The notes under the pieces were generated by a model, which worked only from the letters and a program-made list of their open reading frames with translations, searched no databases and was not told where the DNA came from. A DNA stretch of 13,106 bases from Geminicoccus sp036263595 (GTDB lineage: Bacteria > Pseudomonadota > Alphaproteobacteria > Geminicoccales > Geminicoccaceae): positions 1-13,106 of the forward strand of contig NZ_DATAGQ010000042.1 of NCBI RefSeq assembly GCF_036263595.1. The letters run 5' to 3'. Below are positions 1 through 4,889 of this stretch, piece after piece (positions within the stretch are counted from its first letter, which is position 1; the number at the start of each line of letters is the position of its first letter). Both the position numbers and the translations under genes were made by a program.

Positions 1-66
1 GTTCTGCTGTGCACTAGATTACTGCCGGGTTGCCGGATCCACAACACTAGGTATACGGAAGGGGGC

Positions 67-128
67 CAAGTCTTGCATCTTGCGCTGATGTAGAGGGAAC
101 CGGGTCAGGTCTTGCATCTTGCACTGAT
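67..128. repeat. Direct-repeat pair, 23 bp, period 39 bp
   Basis: Bases 67-89 and 106-128 are the same 23-bp sequence with two differences; the shared core is GTCTTGCATCTTGC. The core itself contains a partial internal repeat (CTTGC twice). The 16-bp spacer between copies is unrelated to the repeat. No function is assigned; it could be the edge of a longer dispersed repeat cut off by the window start. Confidence 0.7.
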
Positions 129-167
129 CCGCCCGCTGCGAGCGGCACCCGTTGATGGTACCGCACC

Positions 168-189
168 ATGGGTAGGACCATCTACCTAT
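168..189. repeat. Imperfect inverted repeat
   Basis: ATGGGTAG at 168-175 pairs with CTACCTAT at 182-189 across a 6-base loop, with one G-T type pair. Further ACC/GGT complementarity flanks it with bulges. It may be a small hairpin or a remnant repeat end. No associated gene is evident. Confidence 0.4.
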
Positions 190-296
190 CTATGGTATGT
201 TCTGGCCAACGAACGCCTCGATGGAAGCCGGCCATGTCGCATACCGCTTTCCCACGAAACGCACGAACGAACCCAAGCCCATCGCCCCGACCGGTC

Positions 297-318
297 ATCC
301 TCCGCACAAGCGGGGGAT
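297..318. repeat. Small hairpin repeat, CGGGGGAT type
   Basis: ATCCTCCGC at 297-305 pairs with GCGGGGGAT at 310-318 across the loop ACAA, a 9-bp stem with one G-U pair. The form (GTCATCC…GCGGGGGATC) resembles a hairpin repeat often seen between alphaproteobacterial genes. It lies between copies 1 and 2 of the 17-bp motif. Confidence 0.6.
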
Positions 319-427
319 CGGCGGCCGCGGCCTTCGTGGCAGAAGCGCACAAACGAACCCGAGAAGCCCGCCGGGATCAGACAGTCGGGTCGATCCGGAA
401 TGCTGTGAACCCGAACCGCCGGCCTGG

Positions 428-450
428 ATGGCCGGATCAAGTCCGGCCAT
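428..450. repeat. Small palindromic repeat, GGCCGG…CCGGCC hairpin
   Basis: ATGGCCGGA at 428-436 pairs perfectly with TCCGGCCAT at 442-450 around the 5-base loop TCAAG. The element with its flanks (CCTGGATGGCCGG … CCGGCCATGACGA) matches the well-known shape of a short dispersed palindrome found between genes in many alphaproteobacteria. It lies between copies 2 and 3 of the 17-bp motif. Confidence 0.7.
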
Positions 451-502
451 GACGAGGAGGCAGGGCGAATGGCACGAACGAACCCGAGCCGGCGTCCTCG
501 TC

Positions 503-528
503 CAACCATCGAACCTAACGAATGGTTG
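503..528. repeat. Short inverted repeat
   Basis: CAACCAT at 503-509 pairs with ATGGTTG at 522-528 around a 12-base loop. Its right arm abuts the fourth copy of the 17-bp motif at 528-544, so it may be part of that repeat unit. Confidence 0.4.
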
Positions 529-659
529 CATAAACGAACCCAAGGAGGCAGCCGAATTCCACGACTTGGCTGTTCCGGCACCATCGCCAGCCGGCGTAGT
601 CGTCAGGTTCGAACCCGACGTTTCGCACGAACGAACCCAAGCCACCCCCGCAGGCAACC

Positions 660-884
660 CTACCGCCCCAACTTCCCCCGCAGCTCGTCGATCATCTTCG
701 ACGCATCCGCCTTCGACATGTCGTCCGACGGCGGCTCCACCCCGGCTTCTTCGCATAGCGTCGTGAGGTAGGACTTCTGCGCCCCGGTCATCGGGTCGTC
801 GCCGGAGACCCAGTTGTCCGGGTCCTTCTGGGTGTTGGAGCCGGGATCGGGGTCGAGCTTGGGGTTCTCGGGATGATCGGACAT
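660..884 (-). CDS. DUF3072 family small protein
   Basis: A 74-residue soluble, acidic protein. Residues 24-70 carry the DUF3072 signature: NWVSGDDPMTGAQ, then SYLTTLCEEAG, then KADASKMIDELR. The first 23 residues are polar, rich in Asp and Pro, and probably disordered. The family's biochemical function is unknown. It is often a short stand-alone protein in alphaproteobacteria and actinobacteria. The ATG start is supported by GAGG six bases upstream. An EcfG-type promoter just upstream points to induction in the general stress response. Downstream lies the repeat mosaic, whose last 17-bp copy ends 18 bp beyond the stop codon. The gene is divergent from the SDR gene. Family assignment is confident; the role is inferred only from the promoter. 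Confidence 0.85.
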   Translation of the reverse strand: MSDHPENPKLDPDPGSNTQKDPDNWVSGDDPMTGAQKSYLTTLCEEAGVEPPSDDMSKADASKMIDELRGKLGR

Positions 885-913
885 GTCGGCCTCATCTGTT
901 CTTGGAACGTTCT

Positions 914-938
914 AACGAGTTGACAGGCAGGAGGTTCC
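914..938 (-). promoter_or_regulatory. EcfG-type general stress promoter for the DUF3072 gene
   Basis: Read on the minus strand, GGAAC at 938-934 is followed by a 16-base spacer and CGTT at 917-914. This is an exact match to the alphaproteobacterial EcfG/sigma-T consensus GGAAC-N16/17-CGTT. Transcription would start near 907, giving a leader of about 23 bases that contains the GAGG ribosome site before the start codon at 884. The position and the perfect match make this one of the better-supported regulatory sites here, although no transcript evidence is available. Confidence 0.75.
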
Positions 939-948
939 TGTGCCCGAG

Positions 949-973
949 AACCGCAGGCGGCACCGCCCGTTCC
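949..973 (-). promoter_or_regulatory. Possible second, weaker EcfG-like site
   Basis: On the minus strand GGAAC at 973-969 is followed by 16 bases and GGTT at 952-949. It matches the EcfG consensus except for the first base of the -10 element. It lies 35 bp upstream of the perfect site and points the same way, so it could be a tandem promoter or simply a chance match. Confidence 0.25.
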
Positions 974-1055
974 CATCCCGCCCGGCACCTGCCGGCCAAG
1001 GGTGCCGCGACGCCACCCCCGGCACCGCCCGGTCCAGCATGGAAGTGAGGTCCGC

Positions 1056-1826
1056 ATGTTCGGTTTGAACGCCCGCACCGTCGCGATCACCGGGGCCGGC
1101 GGCGGCATCGGCCAGCGCCTCGTCGCCCGCTTCGTCGAGGCCGGTGCCACCGTCATCGCCTTCGACCGCACGCTCGAGCTGACGGAAGGCCTGCCGGGCG
1201 TGGCCCATCGCGGTGCGTTTACCATGGGCGACCGGGCCGGGGCCGAGGCGGCGATCGCCCAGGCGGTGGACGCGGTGGGACCCATCAAGGTGCTGGTGAA
1301 CAATGCCGGCGGTGCCAGGGCCGAGACACTGACCGACCTGACCCACGAGGCCTGGGACGAGGAGATCGCGCTGAACCTGACCGGCACCTACCAGGTGACC
1401 ACGCCGGTCCTGGCCGGCATGCGCGAGAACGGCGGCGGGGCCATCGTCACCATCGGCACGGTCAACGCGCTCATGCATTTCGGCAATCCCGGCTATGCCG
1501 CCGCCAAGGCCGGCCTCCTCGCCTACATGAAGGCGATTGCCACCGAGCAGGGCCGCTTTGGCATCCGCGCCAACGTCGTCTGCCCGGGCTCCACCCGCAC
1601 CCCCGCCTGGAACCGCCGCATCGCGAACGACCCCACCATCGTCGAGCGCCTGTCCAGGCACTACCCGATCGGCCGCATGGTCGAGCCGGACGAGGTCGCA
1701 TCAGCGGTCCTGTTCTTGGCCTCCGACCTGGCATCCGGCATCAGCGGCGCGGTGCTGCCGGTGGATGGCGGGCTGATGGCCGGCATGAAGGCGATGACCG
1801 AGGTGATCACGTCGGAAACTTTCTAG
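1056..1826 (+). CDS. SDR family NAD(P)-dependent oxidoreductase
   Basis: A 256-residue classical short-chain dehydrogenase/reductase, the usual length. Visible motifs are the nucleotide-binding TGAGGGIG at 12-19, Asp37 at the end of strand beta-2 (favours NAD over NADP), NNAG at 82-85, Asn107, Tyr147-x3-Lys151 in YAAAK, and PG at 177-178. The usual catalytic Ser before the Tyr is missing: the aligned stretch IGTVN has Thr135 and a loop one residue shorter. The start at 1056 is chosen because GGAAGTGAGG sits five bases upstream; an in-frame start at 1002 would add 18 Arg/His/Pro-rich residues unlike the family. The substrate is unknown. The gene seems to stand alone, divergent from the DUF3072 gene and followed by a separately promoted gene. 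Confidence 0.88.
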   Translation: MFGLNARTVAITGAGGGIGQRLVARFVEAGATVIAFDRTLELTEGLPGVAHRGAFTMGDRAGAEAAIAQAVDAVGPIKVLVNNAGGARAETLTDLTHEAWDEEIALNLTGTYQVTTPVLAGMRENGGGAIVTIGTVNALMHFGNPGYAAAKAGLLAYMKAIATEQGRFGIRANVVCPGSTRTPAWNRRIANDPTIVERLSRHYPIGRMVEPDEVASAVLFLASDLASGISGAVLPVDGGLMAGMKAMTEVITSETF

Positions 1827-1907
1827 ACCGTTCCCGCAAGGACACACCCGTCCCAGTATCGGCAGCGAGAAAACCCCTTCCACCATCGGCCAATACCTTC
1901 GCGGCTC

Positions 1908-1932
1908 GGAACGACGGGACCCCAGCCTCGTT
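1908..1932 (+). promoter_or_regulatory. EcfG-type general stress promoter for the DUF4383 gene
   Basis: GGAAC at 1908-1912, a 16-base spacer and CGTT at 1929-1932 match the alphaproteobacterial EcfG consensus exactly. Transcription would begin near 1939, about 48 bases before the ATG at 1987. It uses the same spacing as the site upstream of the DUF3072 gene, which suggests the two genes are co-regulated. Confidence 0.75.
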
Positions 1933-1943
1933 CTGCGGACGTC

Positions 1944-1959
1944 GCCCACATTCGTGGGC
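1944..1959 (+). promoter_or_regulatory. 5' leader hairpin of the DUF4383 mRNA
   Basis: GCCCAC at 1944-1949 pairs with GTGGGC at 1954-1959 around the tetraloop ATTC. With the predicted transcription start near 1939, this hairpin would sit at the very 5' end of the mRNA, where such structures often protect against decay. It is also a reason to doubt translation from the GTG at 1954, which lies inside the stem. Confidence 0.4.
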
Positions 1960-1986
1960 CGGCGGCGGTACGAGATGGAGACCCCG

Positions 1987-2439
1987 ATGCGCACCCGCTA
2001 TTTCGCTCTTGTCTACGGTATCGTGTTCCTGCTGGTCGGCATCGCCGGGTTCATCCCGGGCTTGGTCACCTACCATGAGCCCGCCGCGGACGTGGCGGCC
2101 ACCGGCGAGGCGGGCACGGCCATGCACGGCCTCCTGTTAGGCCTGTTCCCGGTCAACGCCCTGCACAACATCGTGCACATCGTGTTCGGTGCCTGGGGTC
2201 TCGCCGCCTATCGCAGCTTCACCGGGGCGCGCACCTATGCCCGCGTCGTCGCGATCGTCTATGCGGTCCTGGCCGTCATGGGCCTGATCCCCGGCCTCGA
2301 CACCACCTTCGGCCTGATCCCGCTCTATGGCCATGACATCTGGCTGCACATCGTGCTGGCCGCCGTCGCTGCCTATTTCGGCTTCTTCAACCGCGCGGAC
2401 TACGACCATGTCGCGGGGACGACCACCTCGCGCATCTGA
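1987..2439 (+). CDS. DUF4383 family integral membrane protein
   Basis: A 150-residue protein with four predicted membrane helices at about residues 4-25, 52-75, 85-103 and 117-135. It carries family-like features: VNALHNIVHIVFGAWGLAA in helix 2, MGLIPGLDTTFGLIPLYGHDIWLHIVLA across the loop into helix 4, and several His residues close to the membrane. The biochemical role of DUF4383 proteins is unknown. The start at 1987 is chosen because GGAG lies six bases upstream; in-frame GTG 1954 and ATG 1975 have poorer ribosome sites. An EcfG-type promoter lies about 55 bp upstream, so a stress-induced envelope role is inferred. It converges on the DeoR gene, with a hairpin between them. Confidence 0.85.
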   Translation: MRTRYFALVYGIVFLLVGIAGFIPGLVTYHEPAADVAATGEAGTAMHGLLLGLFPVNALHNIVHIVFGAWGLAAYRSFTGARTYARVVAIVYAVLAVMGLIPGLDTTFGLIPLYGHDIWLHIVLAAVAAYFGFFNRADYDHVAGTTTSRI

Positions 2440-2457
2440 AGACCGTTGCACCGCAAG

Positions 2458-2494
2458 CGCCCGCCCATGGACCATCTGGATCCCTGGGCGGGCG
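2458..2494. terminator. Hairpin terminator between convergent genes
   Basis: CGCCCGCCCA at 2458-2467 pairs perfectly with TGGGCGGGCG at 2485-2494 around a 17-base loop, inside which three more pairs can form (GGA/TCC). It lies 18 bp after the DUF4383 stop and about 30 bp after the DeoR stop, so it could serve both strands. There is no run of T on either side, so it may be Rho-assisted or mainly protect 3' ends. Confidence 0.6.
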
Positions 2495-2526
2495 ACGCCG
2501 GCAGGGCGGTGGTCACCCCCTGCCGG

Positions 2527-3255
2527 TCAGGCGGCCACCGTCACCTGGACCTCGGCCATGGCCAAGGCCCTGGCCAGGGGCTCAGGCGGCGGCTGGTCCG
2601 TGACGAGATGGCCCATCTCGGCAAGTTCGGCATGGATGGCGAAGGCCGGACGGCCGAACTTGCCGTGATCGGCCACGGTGAGGACGCGATCGGCGCAAAG
2701 CCGCATCGCCCGGTAGACCGCCGCGGCCTCGTCGTCCACGTCGGCCGCACCGGCCAGCGTGATCCCGCTGGCACCCACGATCGCGACCTCGGCATGGAAG
2801 CGGCCGACATGGTCGACCGTCTCGGCGCCGACCACGATGCCTTCGCTTGGTTCATAGCGGCCGGGAACCATCAGGACCCGCACGTTCGGATTGGCCGCCA
2901 GCGCAGCCGCGTGGGCGAAGCCATGGGTGACGATCGTGGCGCGGGTGAGCGAGCCGGCCAGCTGGCGGGCCACCTTCAGGGTCGTGGAGCCCCCGCCCAG
3001 CATGATCGCCTCGCTGCTGCCGACCAGCCGTGCCGCCGCCACCGCGATCCGCCGCCGCTCGGCCACCATCAGCCGTTCGCGCTCGACGATCGCCGGCTCG
3101 GACGCGACCGGCCGCGCCGCGCCGCCATAGGTCCTGGCGATCAGCCCTGCCTGGCCCAGTTCGTCCAGGTCGCGCCGGATCGTCTCGGTCGACACCTCGA
3201 ACTCGGTCGCCAGTTCCACGATCCGGATCGCCGGGGCCGCGCGCAGGGCCGCCAT
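2527..3255 (-). CDS. DeoR/GlpR family transcriptional regulator
   Basis: A 242-residue repressor-type protein from the only usual start codon. Residues 11-45 form the DeoR winged helix-turn-helix (IVELATEFEVSTETIRRDLDELGQAGL then RTYGGA). Residues 70-225 form the sugar-phosphate-binding domain, with GGGSTT at 87-92, VGASGI at 160-165 and ADHGKFGR at 195-202. Members usually repress sugar or polyol catabolism genes and release DNA when a phosphorylated sugar binds; the target here is unknown. Oddly, the frame stays open upstream of ATG 3255 to a stop at 3409-3411, and its last residues there (KARRQQRI) look like the normal first helix of the family, yet no ATG, GTG or TTG lies in that stretch and ATG 3255 has no clear ribosome site. 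The gene is divergent from phaZ. Confidence 0.85.
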   Translation of the reverse strand: MAALRAAPAIRIVELATEFEVSTETIRRDLDELGQAGLIARTYGGAARPVASEPAIVERERLMVAERRRIAVAAARLVGSSEAIMLGGGSTTLKVARQLAGSLTRATIVTHGFAHAAALAANPNVRVLMVPGRYEPSEGIVVGAETVDHVGRFHAEVAIVGASGITLAGAADVDDEAAAVYRAMRLCADRVLTVADHGKFGRPAFAIHAELAEMGHLVTDQPPPEPLARALAMAEVQVTVAA

Positions 3256-3412
3256 GATGCGCTGCTGGCGCCGGGCCTTCGCGTTGGCCGGGGGCTGGAC
3301 GGACGTGGAAATGGCGGTCGATCCAAAATGGGAGCCGAAGAGCTTCTTGCCGGTTACCGCATTCCCCGTGGCTTTTCCAACAGGATCGATGGAATTGCCG
3401 AACCTACCCTAG

Positions 3413-3459
3413 TGCACTGGTTGCCACAGAACGTTGCACACACGCTATGCGTGCTGCAC
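3413..3459. promoter_or_regulatory. Phased TGCAC elements, possible operator
   Basis: TGCAC occurs at 3413-3417, 3435-3439 and 3455-3459, spaced 22 and 20 bp apart (about two helical turns). The first lies in the perfect palindrome AGTGCACT (3411-3418). Between the second and third is CACGC-TAT-GCGTG (3441-3453). The cluster sits between the divergent DeoR and phaZ genes. It could bind the DeoR protein or a PHA-responsive PhaR regulator; I see no clear match to the published CTGC…GCAG type PhaR site. Confidence 0.35.
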
Positions 3460-3466
3460 GCTCCGC

Positions 3467-3482
3467 TGGCACAGCCGATGCT
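3467..3482 (+). promoter_or_regulatory. Sigma-54-like -24/-12 promoter upstream of phaZ
   Basis: TGGCAC at 3467-3472 followed after five bases by ATGCT matches the sigma-54 consensus TGGCACG-N4-TTGCW at all but two positions, with the invariant GG and GC ten bases apart. Transcription would start near 3493, about 43 bases before the phaZ ATG. No activator-binding site or activator gene is visible here, so this remains a sequence match. Confidence 0.4.
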
Positions 3483-3535
3483 GGTCCGCTATTCAACTAC
3501 AGTTCACCTGTCCAACCGGAAGTCCCGCGCCGCCC

Positions 3536-4792
3536 ATGCACTACCATACGTATGAGATGGCTCATGCCCTCCTGGCACCCTGGCGCGCGCAGGCGCAGCT
3601 CATCGGGCAGGTGATGGACAATCCCCTGCTGCCGATCGCCCATACCAAGCTCGGCCGCACCATCTCGGCAGCCTGCGAGGTGTTCGAGGGCATCACGCGC
3701 CGCTACGGCAAGCCCGCCTGGGGCATCACCGAGACGAAGATCGCCGGCCTGCCCGTCCCCATCCGGGAAGAGGTCGTGATGCGCACGTCCTTCTGCGAGC
3801 TGCGCCATTTCGACCGCGACGAGAATGTCTGTGGCAAGCGCTACGACCCGAAGGTGCTGGTCGTAGCACCCATGTCCGGCCACTACGCCACCCTCTTGCG
3901 CGGCACGGTCCAGGCCATGCTCCCGGAGCACAATCTCTACGTCACCGACTGGGTCGACGCACGCAACGTCCCCGTGTTCGCCGGCAAGTTCGACCTGGAC
4001 GACTTCGTCGATCACGTCATGCAGATGGTACGTTTCATCGGCCACAACACCCATGTGGTCGCCGTCTGCCAGCCCTCCGTCCCGGTGCTGGCGGCGACCG
4101 CGCTGATGGCGGCCATGAAGGATCCCTGCCGGCCTGCCTCCATCACGCTGATGGGCGGGCCCATCGACACCCGCTGCAACCCGACCGCGGTCAACCAGCA
4201 CGCCATGTCCAAGGATATCGGCTGGTTCGAGCGCAACGTGATCGCGCCGGTGCCGTGGCCGAACATGGGTTGCATGCGCCTGGTCTACCCGGGCTTCATC
4301 CAGCTTAGCGGCTTCATGACCATGAACCTCGACCGGCACGTCCAGGCCCACAAGGGCCTGTTCGATTCACTGGTGAAGGGGGACTGCGATCCGGCCCTGC
4401 AGCACCGCAAGTTCTACGACGAGTACCTGGCGGTGATGGACCTGCCGGCAGAGTTCTTCCTGCAGACGGTCAAGACCGTGTTCCAGGACCACGACCTGCC
4501 GGACGGCCGGATGAAGTGGCGCGGCGAGACGGTCGACTGCCGGGCGATCGAAGACACGGTCCTGATGACGGTGGAGGGGGAGCGCGACGACATCTGTGGC
4601 CTGGGCCAGACCGAGGCGGCTCATGCCCTCTGCGTCAACCTGCCGAGCGAGAAGCACGTGCACTACGTCCAGCAGGGTGTCGGCCACTACGGCGTGTTCA
4701 ACGGCACGCGCTGGCGCACGGAGATCCAGCCGCGCATCCGCGAGATGATCCGCAACGTGAACTTCCAGCGCCGCCGCCTGGCCATGAACTGA
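3536..4792 (+). CDS. phaZ: Intracellular polyhydroxyalkanoate (PHB) depolymerase
   Basis: A 418-residue cytoplasmic enzyme that hydrolyses stored polyhydroxybutyrate granules to 3-hydroxybutyrate or oligomers. It matches the PhaZ family in length (about 410-420 residues), in the opening MHYHTYEMAHALLAPWR, and in the alpha/beta-hydrolase layout. The predicted triad is Cys178 in the lipase-like box VAVCQPS, Asp351 or Asp352 in GERDDICG, and His384 in GVGHYGVF; the nucleophile is Cys rather than Ser, as known for Ralstonia PhaZ1. There is no signal peptide. The start at 3536 is set by the family N-terminus; the only ribosome-like sequence, GGAAG at 3518-3522, is rather far away. An in-frame extension from 3434 encodes unlike residues. 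It lies upstream of a TRAP operon on the same strand but 97 bp apart. Confidence 0.93.
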   Translation: MHYHTYEMAHALLAPWRAQAQLIGQVMDNPLLPIAHTKLGRTISAACEVFEGITRRYGKPAWGITETKIAGLPVPIREEVVMRTSFCELRHFDRDENVCGKRYDPKVLVVAPMSGHYATLLRGTVQAMLPEHNLYVTDWVDARNVPVFAGKFDLDDFVDHVMQMVRFIGHNTHVVAVCQPSVPVLAATALMAAMKDPCRPASITLMGGPIDTRCNPTAVNQHAMSKDIGWFERNVIAPVPWPNMGCMRLVYPGFIQLSGFMTMNLDRHVQAHKGLFDSLVKGDCDPALQHRKFYDEYLAVMDLPAEFFLQTVKTVFQDHDLPDGRMKWRGETVDCRAIEDTVLMTVEGERDDICGLGQTEAAHALCVNLPSEKHVHYVQQGVGHYGVFNGTRWRTEIQPRIREMIRNVNFQRRRLAMN

Positions 4793-4809
4793 CTTCGTCT
4801 TCTCCGGGT

Positions 4810-4880
4810 CCTCCCTGCTTGTGGTAAGATTTCGTCATACGTAAGGTCGTCCGATCATCTAGAGAAAAAAGCCAGGGAGG
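4810..4880 (+). promoter_or_regulatory. Leader inverted repeat that can mask the TRAP ribosome site
   Basis: CCTCCCTG at 4810-4817 is the exact reverse complement of CAGGGAGG at 4873-4880, and the latter is the ribosome-binding site of the TRAP binding-protein gene. If transcription starts upstream of 4810, the 8-bp pairing across 55 bases could hide that site. A weak promoter-like TTGTGG-N17-TAAGGT lies within the loop (4819-4847); a transcript from there would lack the masking arm. Confidence 0.3.
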
Positions 4881-4889
4881 CGATGCCGG

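Larger units (their letters stand above)
261..641 (+). repeat. Five same-strand copies of a 17-bp motif
   Basis: The motif GCACGAACGAACCCAAG occurs at 261-277, 347-363, 472-488, 528-544 and 625-641. Copies 1 and 5 are identical and the others differ at one to three positions (G/A in CGAG or CAAG, and CACA or CATA for CACG). All copies point the same way. Start-to-start distances are irregular (86, 125, 56 and 97 bp) and the intervening sequences differ, two of them carrying hairpin elements. This looks like a dispersed intergenic repeat family rather than a CRISPR array or a tandem repeat. Confidence 0.85.
1..659. other. Gene-free region made of short repeats
   Basis: No convincing gene lies here. 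Several open frames of about 75-190 codons cross it on both strands, but they overlap one another, are rich in Pro, Arg and Ser, resemble no family I recognise and run straight through the repeats, as expected for chance frames in GC-rich DNA. What the region does hold is a direct-repeat pair near 67-128, an inverted repeat near 168-189, hairpins at 297-318, 428-450 and 503-528, and five copies of a 17-bp motif between 261 and 641. It ends at the stop codon of the leftward DUF3072 gene. A remnant of a mobile element is possible, but no transposase coding is visible. Confidence 0.75.

Noticed and set aside
606..616. GGTTCGAACCC resembling a tRNA T-arm
   Set aside because: No acceptor stem, anticodon arm or 3' end could be fitted around it; it is a short palindrome in the repeat region.
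261..641. CRISPR array
   Set aside because: Repeat copies are 17 bp and imperfect, spacing varies from 56 to 125 bp, spacers hold other repeat elements, and no cas gene is near.
112..771. Several overlapping open frames of 75-190 codons
   Set aside because: They overlap on both strands, have Pro/Arg-rich chance composition, cross the repeats and lack ribosome sites or recognisable domains.
920..925. TTGACA as a housekeeping -35 for the SDR gene
   Set aside because: No -10-like sequence lies 16-18 bases downstream; it falls within the spacer of the minus-strand EcfG site.
3434..3535. 34-residue N-terminal extension of PhaZ
   Set aside because: The family N-terminus begins at 3536; the extension is Cys/Trp/Arg-rich and covers the promoter-like region.
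2446..3555. Long plus-strand open frame opposite the DeoR gene
   Set aside because: It is the antisense shadow of the DeoR gene, with His/Arg/Gly/Asp-rich text and no family features.
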